From NCBI GenBank assembly GCA_902727905.1, contig CACVAR010000299.1, positions 1,830 through 17,826 of the forward strand: a stretch of 15,997 nt of DNA. Reading direction: 5' to 3'. Source of the DNA: an uncultured Sulfurovum sp. GTDB taxonomy: Bacteria; Campylobacterota; Campylobacteria; Campylobacterales; Sulfurovaceae. Numbering within the stretch: the first letter of the stretch is position 1; every line of letters starts with the position of its first letter. Position numbers and translations under genes: made by a program. The notes below the pieces were generated by a model. That model had not been told where the DNA came from, did no database searches, and saw only the letters and a program-made list of their open reading frames with translations. Of the stretch, positions 14,594 through 15,997 are shown one piece after another.

Positions 14594-15997
14594 CTTTTTT
14601 CCTAAAAGACAATTTGTATTCCTTCTCTAAAGTATTTAACTGTAAAGAGAAAAGTCTCTCTATTGAAGTAGATATATTTTCATTTAATAAAGGAGCTTTT
14701 AAATAATTATCAAACACATCATCCATCTGTTTTAAAGTTTTTACAACATATTTTTTATCTTTTGCATTTAAATTAAACCTATTAACAACTTTCAATAGTT
14801 CTACACCAATATGGCTCTGTCCAATATTTTCTCTTCGCTCTTTTTTATTTTCAGGGAGAATAAGCTTAAGTTCTTTCAATATCATTAAGTTTATATCATT
14901 AGAATATGTAAAAACTTTTATACATTCCTTCCCAAACAATACTTCACATTCTTGAATGAAACTCAAATAATCAATATGCTTAATAAACCATTCATCTTTT
15001 ATCATTTCTTCAAATGACATCTCCTTACCATAACACTTTGCTGAGTTATTTTGGGGGTTTTTCAAATTTTGTTTGTAAAAACTTTCTAAAAAAGAGTTTG
15101 GCTCTCTAAATACAATATAAAGCTCAAAATTAAAATATTTAGAGATTAATTTTAAAACTTCTTTTGCTTCACTTGAAAAGTCCCACCAATGGTTATATAT
15201 CCCCTCAGTAGATAAAAAAATCTTTTTTACACCTTTCTCTTCTGCTTCATTTAATATTTTTTCTAAGTAAGAAAAAATACCATCAAAATTATTTTGATTT
15301 AATAGTTTTACTAACCATTGATGTTTTGGAGGATTAATATCTAAATAGTACTTAGGATATAGAACTCCTTGAGATAGTAATTCATCATGTTTCTCATCCA
15401 ATAAAAACTGTAAAGCAGTTGTTCCTGTTTTAGGAGTTCCAGCATGTAATATTATTTTTCTATCAACTACTTTAGAACGTAAACTGGCTAATTTTTCTTC
15501 AAATACTCTTGTTTTTTCTGTATTTTTTGCCAACTTTAGAAAACTTTTATTGAACTGTTTAAAAAATTGAAAGTCTTTTTTTTCACTAATAGCATGATTT
15601 ATTTTTTCAATGGCTTTATCAACGATTGGATTAATGGACAACTTAGTTTCTAGCAGTCCAAAACAATTCAAAGAACGATGGTAATGAAGCATTGAAACTT
15701 CTTTAGAACTATCAAAAAGTCTTTGTTTCGTACTTCGATGTATGGGGCAATTATTGTTAGAAATTAAAACTTGATAGTCAAATTTACTTTCAGCTAACAT
15801 CATAGAAAAAGAGACTTGATCTACATGGATTTGTTGTGCTTTTGTTTCAAAAAGATCATCTCGTCGTCCATAGAGCCATGTTGCCCACTTTCTCCAAAGT
15901 GTATCTGCTTTTTCAATATCTTTAGCAGGAACATAGTAGAAACCTCCATTAAAATTACACTCAAAAGTATAAGCATCTGCTATAACCCAATCGGTAG
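14586..15997 (-). CDS. Glycosyltransferase-like/sulfotransferase fusion, 5' end missing
   Basis: The frame is open to the window edge; 469 residues are visible, from the ACC codon at 15995. The ATG at 15803 (visible residue 65) is internal: the 64 residues before it continue one domain, including NGGFYYVP at 16-23 and HVDQVSF at 57-63 directly preceding it. Visible residues 1 to about 115, with the following HYHR segment at 104-107, look like the C-terminal half of a GT-A-type nucleotide-sugar transferase. After a linker, the C-terminal sulfotransferase domain has the 5'-phosphosulfate loop HAGTPKTGTTAL at 184-195 with K189, and the 3'-phosphate-binding FREPNSFLESFYKQ at 296-309 (R297, S305). 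One protein may therefore add a sugar and sulfate it. The stop overlaps the next sulfotransferase start. The glycosyltransferase assignment rests on pattern recognition of a partial domain. Confidence 0.8.
   Translation of the reverse strand, partial: TDWVIADAYTFECNFNGGFYYVPAKDIEKADTLWRKWATWLYGRRDDLFETKAQQIHVDQVSFSMMLAESKFDYQVLISNNNCPIHRSTKQRLFDSSKEVSMLHYHRSLNCFGLLETKLSINPIVDKAIEKINHAISEKKDFQFFKQFNKSFLKLAKNTEKTRVFEEKLASLRSKVVDRKIILHAGTPKTGTTALQFLLDEKHDELLSQGVLYPKYYLDINPPKHQWLVKLLNQNNFDGIFSYLEKILNEAEEKGVKKIFLSTEGIYNHWWDFSSEAKEVLKLISKYFNFELYIVFREPNSFLESFYKQNLKNPQNNSAKCYGKEMSFEEMIKDEWFIKHIDYLSFIQECEVLFGKECIKVFTYSNDINLMILKELKLILPENKKERRENIGQSHIGVELLKVVNRFNLNAKDKKYVVKTLKQMDDVFDNYLKAPLLNENISTSIERLFSLQLNTLEKEYKLSFRKKDE

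Noticed and set aside
14586..15803. Stand-alone sulfotransferase starting at the ATG at 15803
   Set aside because: The reading frame upstream is open to the window edge and carries conserved-looking motifs that continue directly into the segment after this ATG.
1..15997. CRISPR arrays, tRNA/rRNA genes, transposases or attachment sites
   Set aside because: No regularly spaced repeats, no RNA gene signatures and no transposase or integrase motifs were found on either strand by reading; the window is almost fully occupied by protein genes.

Overview
The window is AT-rich throughout. Every supported gene lies on the minus strand, so transcription runs from position 15997 towards position 1. The base composition, short intergenic spaces, many ATGA-type stop/start overlaps and a secreted Cys-pair Sel1 (Hcp-like) protein suggest a member of the Campylobacterota, for example an Arcobacter- or Sulfurimonas-like bacterium. 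That assignment is inference; no rRNA or other taxonomic marker is present.

Layout in transcription order. (1) 15997-13694: a glycosyltransferase-like/sulfotransferase fusion protein cut by the window edge, then a second sulfotransferase. (2) 13647-12610: a secreted Sel1/Hcp-like cysteine-rich repeat protein with its own promoter-like sequence and weak hairpins after it; it looks like a guest in the cluster. (3) 12523-8801: a third sulfotransferase with a C-terminal coiled coil, then an 870-residue RgpF-type (rhamnan synthesis F family) glycosyltransferase. (4) 8791-4402: cysD, cysN, a membrane-anchored CysC-like protein (DUF2061 fusion), a canonical cysC and cysQ. (5) 4384-1068: rmlA, rmlC, rmlD and rmlB, the complete dTDP-L-rhamnose pathway. 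(6) 993-1: the first 331 codons of a TPR protein that leaves the window. No stretch longer than 300 bases is without a gene.

How they work together (inference from family knowledge and context): CysD/CysN make APS from sulfate and ATP, CysC makes PAPS, the sulfotransferases move sulfate from PAPS to a glycan, and CysQ destroys the inhibitory by-product PAP. The Rml enzymes make dTDP-L-rhamnose, and the RgpF-type enzyme is the obvious candidate to transfer it. No PAPS reductase or sulfite reductase gene is present. The set therefore reads as a factory for a sulfated, probably rhamnose-containing surface polysaccharide (capsule or O-antigen), not as a sulfur-assimilation operon.

Oddities worth a second look are rmlA, which has no ATG/GTG/TTG start before its nucleotide-binding loop and appears to begin with ATA; the tandem APS kinases, one membrane-fused with an altered substrate motif; the glycosyltransferase-sulfotransferase fusion; and a possible half CDP-glycerol glycerophosphotransferase domain at the end of the RgpF-type protein.
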